7,654 nucleotides of DNA from contig SLPR01000490.1 of the NCBI GenBank assembly GCA_007131895.1, positions 1 to 7,654 of the forward strand. Direction: 5' to 3'. Below are positions 6,344-7,654 of the stretch, in pieces. The number at the start of each line of letters is the position of its first letter. The first letter of the stretch is position 1. The translations under genes and the position numbers were made by a program. The stretch comes from Bacteroidales bacterium (GTDB lineage: Bacteria; Bacteroidota; Bacteroidia; Bacteroidales; UBA7960). Under the pieces are notes generated by a model. That model worked only from the letters and a program-made list of their open reading frames with translations. It did no database searches and was not told where the DNA came from.

Positions 6344-7321
6344 CTAAAAGCTCAGGCCGCCTTTCACCACCATAAATGAAGCACGGTAGGCACCCTGGGC
6401 TTGCTGCATCAGCGGACCCGTGGAAAGGTGCAGCGTCGAGCGCTGATTAAGCTTCATTTCTATTCCTATAGTGGGATTAATAAACGGTCCTGATAAACCC
6501 AGGTCAGAGAGATTAAACAACAGTCCGCCGTCGGCCGCAATAAAGGGCTTGTAATTCATCCCCAGAAACCTGTATCTGAAATCGAGATAGAGAGGCACCA
6601 TAGATCCGCCGTTATAGAAATAGATGCCGGTACCTGCTCCTCCGGAAAATCTCTCGGTGAAAGCGTAACCAAAGACATGGGTAACTCCGATGACCGACCG
6701 GGTGTAATCAGGTTCGGTATCTGCCAATCCAAAACCGGCTGTCAGCTCTGTAATGTTAATATAATGGGGACGCCAGACCTCAGCTGTCATCGTCTCTAAG
6801 GTAGTCTCCAGATTGACTATAGCCAGCGAATCGGCCCTCCTGCGATGCGCTTCTGCTGCAGTCTGAGATTCAAGGTTCATCCTCTCCCCTTTCAAATAGC
6901 TCACTTCTTCGTTAAGCGACTCTATCTGCGCTACCAGCCTGCTTATCTCCGCCTCCAGCGCAGCGCGCTGCTCAGCCTCCAGCTCCAGTGCCTCAGTAGC
7001 TTCTGTCTTTTCCTCATTCACAATCCTGATATGCTGAATGTGCCTGGCCGCAGTGGCCGACAACGAGGCTGTCCTGTCGGTGAGCGTCTCCACCTCCCTA
7101 TCCAAATCTTCCCTGGCAGCCTCAAGCTCCATCAGCGACCTGTCACGCTCAGCGACCACTCTCCGCAGACTGTCACGCTCAACTTCGAGAAGGTACTGCT
7201 CTCTGTCCTCCTCCTCTACATCGCTGGTACAACCAGCCGCCAGAAGCAATGACGTTAGTGCTATTCCCAGGGCAAAGACCCTTACCATTGAAAACCATTT
7301 CTCTTTTTGCATATTACACAT
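6344..7321 (-). CDS. Predicted outer-membrane lipoprotein with coiled coil and C-terminal beta-barrel-like domain
   Basis: 325 residues. The N-terminus has a basic/hydrophobic lipoprotein signal (FALGIALTSLLLAAGC), with Cys31 as the likely lipidated residue; the acidic stretch after it (TSDVEEED) resembles surface-export signals of Bacteroidota lipoproteins. Residues about 38-180 are a long Glu/Arg/Leu-rich helix with heptad spacing, i.e. a coiled coil. Residues about 186-325 contain roughly eight alternating amphipathic strands (for example IGVTHVFGYAF, YLDFRYRFL, PTIGIEMKL) and end in the aromatic F of GGLSF, as outer-membrane barrels do. I do not recognise the family; a structural or envelope-spanning role is inference. 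Starts at 7321, 7312 and 7288 are all in frame; the A-rich stretch before 7321 favours 7321 or 7312, and all keep the signal peptide. No Shine-Dalgarno is visible. The next gene upstream on this strand ends 71 nt away. Confidence 0.85.
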   Translation of the reverse strand: MCNMQKEKWFSMVRVFALGIALTSLLLAAGCTSDVEEEDREQYLLEVERDSLRRVVAERDRSLMELEAAREDLDREVETLTDRTASLSATAARHIQHIRIVNEEKTEATEALELEAEQRAALEAEISRLVAQIESLNEEVSYLKGERMNLESQTAAEAHRRRADSLAIVNLETTLETMTAEVWRPHYINITELTAGFGLADTEPDYTRSVIGVTHVFGYAFTERFSGGAGTGIYFYNGGSMVPLYLDFRYRFLGMNYKPFIAADGGLLFNLSDLGLSGPFINPTIGIEMKLNQRSTLHLSTGPLMQQAQGAYRASFMVVKGGLSF

Positions 7322-7362
7322 TTTTATTTAATATTAGTATTTGTCAGGTATCACCAACGACT

Positions 7363-7386
7363 CAACCATTCAACCATTCAACCATT
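7363..7386. repeat. Three-copy octamer tandem repeat (CAACCATT)
   Basis: Three perfect 8-bp units lie in the 71-bp gap between the membrane-protein stop and the lipoprotein start, i.e. within the leader or promoter region of the lipoprotein. On the minus strand the unit reads AATGGTTG. No clear promoter consensus is visible in this gap, so co-transcription of the two minus-strand genes remains possible. Confidence 0.9.
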
Positions 7387-7392
7387 AAGCAA

Positions 7393-7654
7393 TTAAGCCG
7401 CATATTCTTCCTCAGCAACTTTTCGTGTCACAGCTGTGCGGTTTTTCCCGTTTCCGTTCCGTTGCTGGTTGGTAAGCAAACTGTAGCTCAGTTGTCTTTC
7501 CCTGGGGAATAACTTGAGCAGCAAACCCTTGAGCAGCCACATGGCCAGGGGGATCAGGGCTGCCGCGGTAACCACCGTGAGCAGGTAAAGGTACACATTG
7601 ATATACTGGATCATAAAGCTTAACACCACGATAGCGAGGTTGAAAAATGCCAGC
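7393..7654 (-). CDS. C-terminal part of an unrecognised integral membrane protein (5' end outside window)
   Basis: The frame is open to the right edge of the window and ends in TAA; about 86 residues are visible. It is strongly hydrophobic at first, with probably two membrane helices close together (LAFFNLAIVVLSFMIQYI, then YLYLLTVVTAAALIPLAMWLL). A basic, polar tail of about 40 residues follows (LKLFPRERQ, then NGKNRTAVTRKVAEEEYAA), likely cytoplasmic by the positive-inside rule. A GTG at 7629 could start a 78-residue protein, but it would begin inside the first hydrophobic segment and the frame runs on upstream without a stop, so a truncated longer gene is more likely. The family is not recognised. 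Confidence 0.6.
   Translation of the reverse strand, partial: LAFFNLAIVVLSFMIQYINVYLYLLTVVTAAALIPLAMWLLKGLLLKLFPRERQLSYSLLTNQQRNGNGKNRTAVTRKVAEEEYAA

Noticed and set aside
5933..6379. 148-residue open frame on the plus strand in the convergent region
   Set aside because: It runs through hairpins, the heptamer repeat and the lipoprotein terminator, overlaps the end of the lipoprotein gene, and has low-complexity Lys/Arg/Glu composition.
6845..7512. Plus-strand open frames opposite the lipoprotein gene
   Set aside because: They are antisense to a well-supported lipoprotein. The Ser/Leu-rich translation is the expected shadow of a Glu/Arg/Leu-rich coiled coil.

Overview
The window looks like a piece of a Bacteroidota chromosome, probably from the Bacteroidales/Marinilabiliales side, although the genus cannot be fixed from the sequence. 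The evidence is two adjacent proteins with type IX secretion system (T9SS) C-terminal sorting domains, a Bacteroidota-type promoter (TTTG, 20 nt, TAnnTTTG), A-rich leaders, and short tandem repeats and hairpin clutter of the kind common between genes in this phylum.

Layout, left to right. (1) Positions 2-448 (+) hold the 3' end of a secreted protein: an InlB-like repeat domain followed by a T9SS sorting domain. A strong intrinsic terminator follows at 490-534. (2) Positions 449-805 are non-coding and hold that terminator, a near-consensus promoter at 563-594 and a leader of about 200 nt. (3) Positions 806-5713 (+) encode a 1635-residue secreted cysteine protease of the streptopain family (C10). 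Its modules in order are: signal peptide, propeptide, catalytic domain with Cys182/His318/Asn334/Trp335, seven GLUG repeats, three fibronectin-III-like domains, a second block of seven GLUG repeats, a fourth Fn3-like domain, an InlB-like domain and a T9SS sorting domain. (4) Positions 5714-6343 are a convergent intergenic region with no convincing gene. It holds at least five hairpins, a heptamer tandem repeat, a direct repeat, and the terminator of the next gene. (5) Positions 6344-7321 (-) encode a 325-residue predicted outer-membrane lipoprotein with a long coiled coil and a C-terminal beta-barrel-like domain. (6) Positions 7322-7392 carry an octamer tandem repeat. (7) Positions 7393-7654 (-) are the C-terminal part of an unrecognised integral membrane protein that runs off the window.

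The two plus-strand genes form a small T9SS-cargo cluster: both products should cross the inner membrane by Sec, cross the outer membrane by T9SS, lose their sorting domain and end up on the surface or outside the cell. The two minus-strand genes face them convergently, have their own terminator, and show no evident functional link to the protease. I see no defence system, mobile-element gene, CRISPR array, tRNA or rRNA. The most distinctive object is the large modular protease with its duplicated GLUG block.
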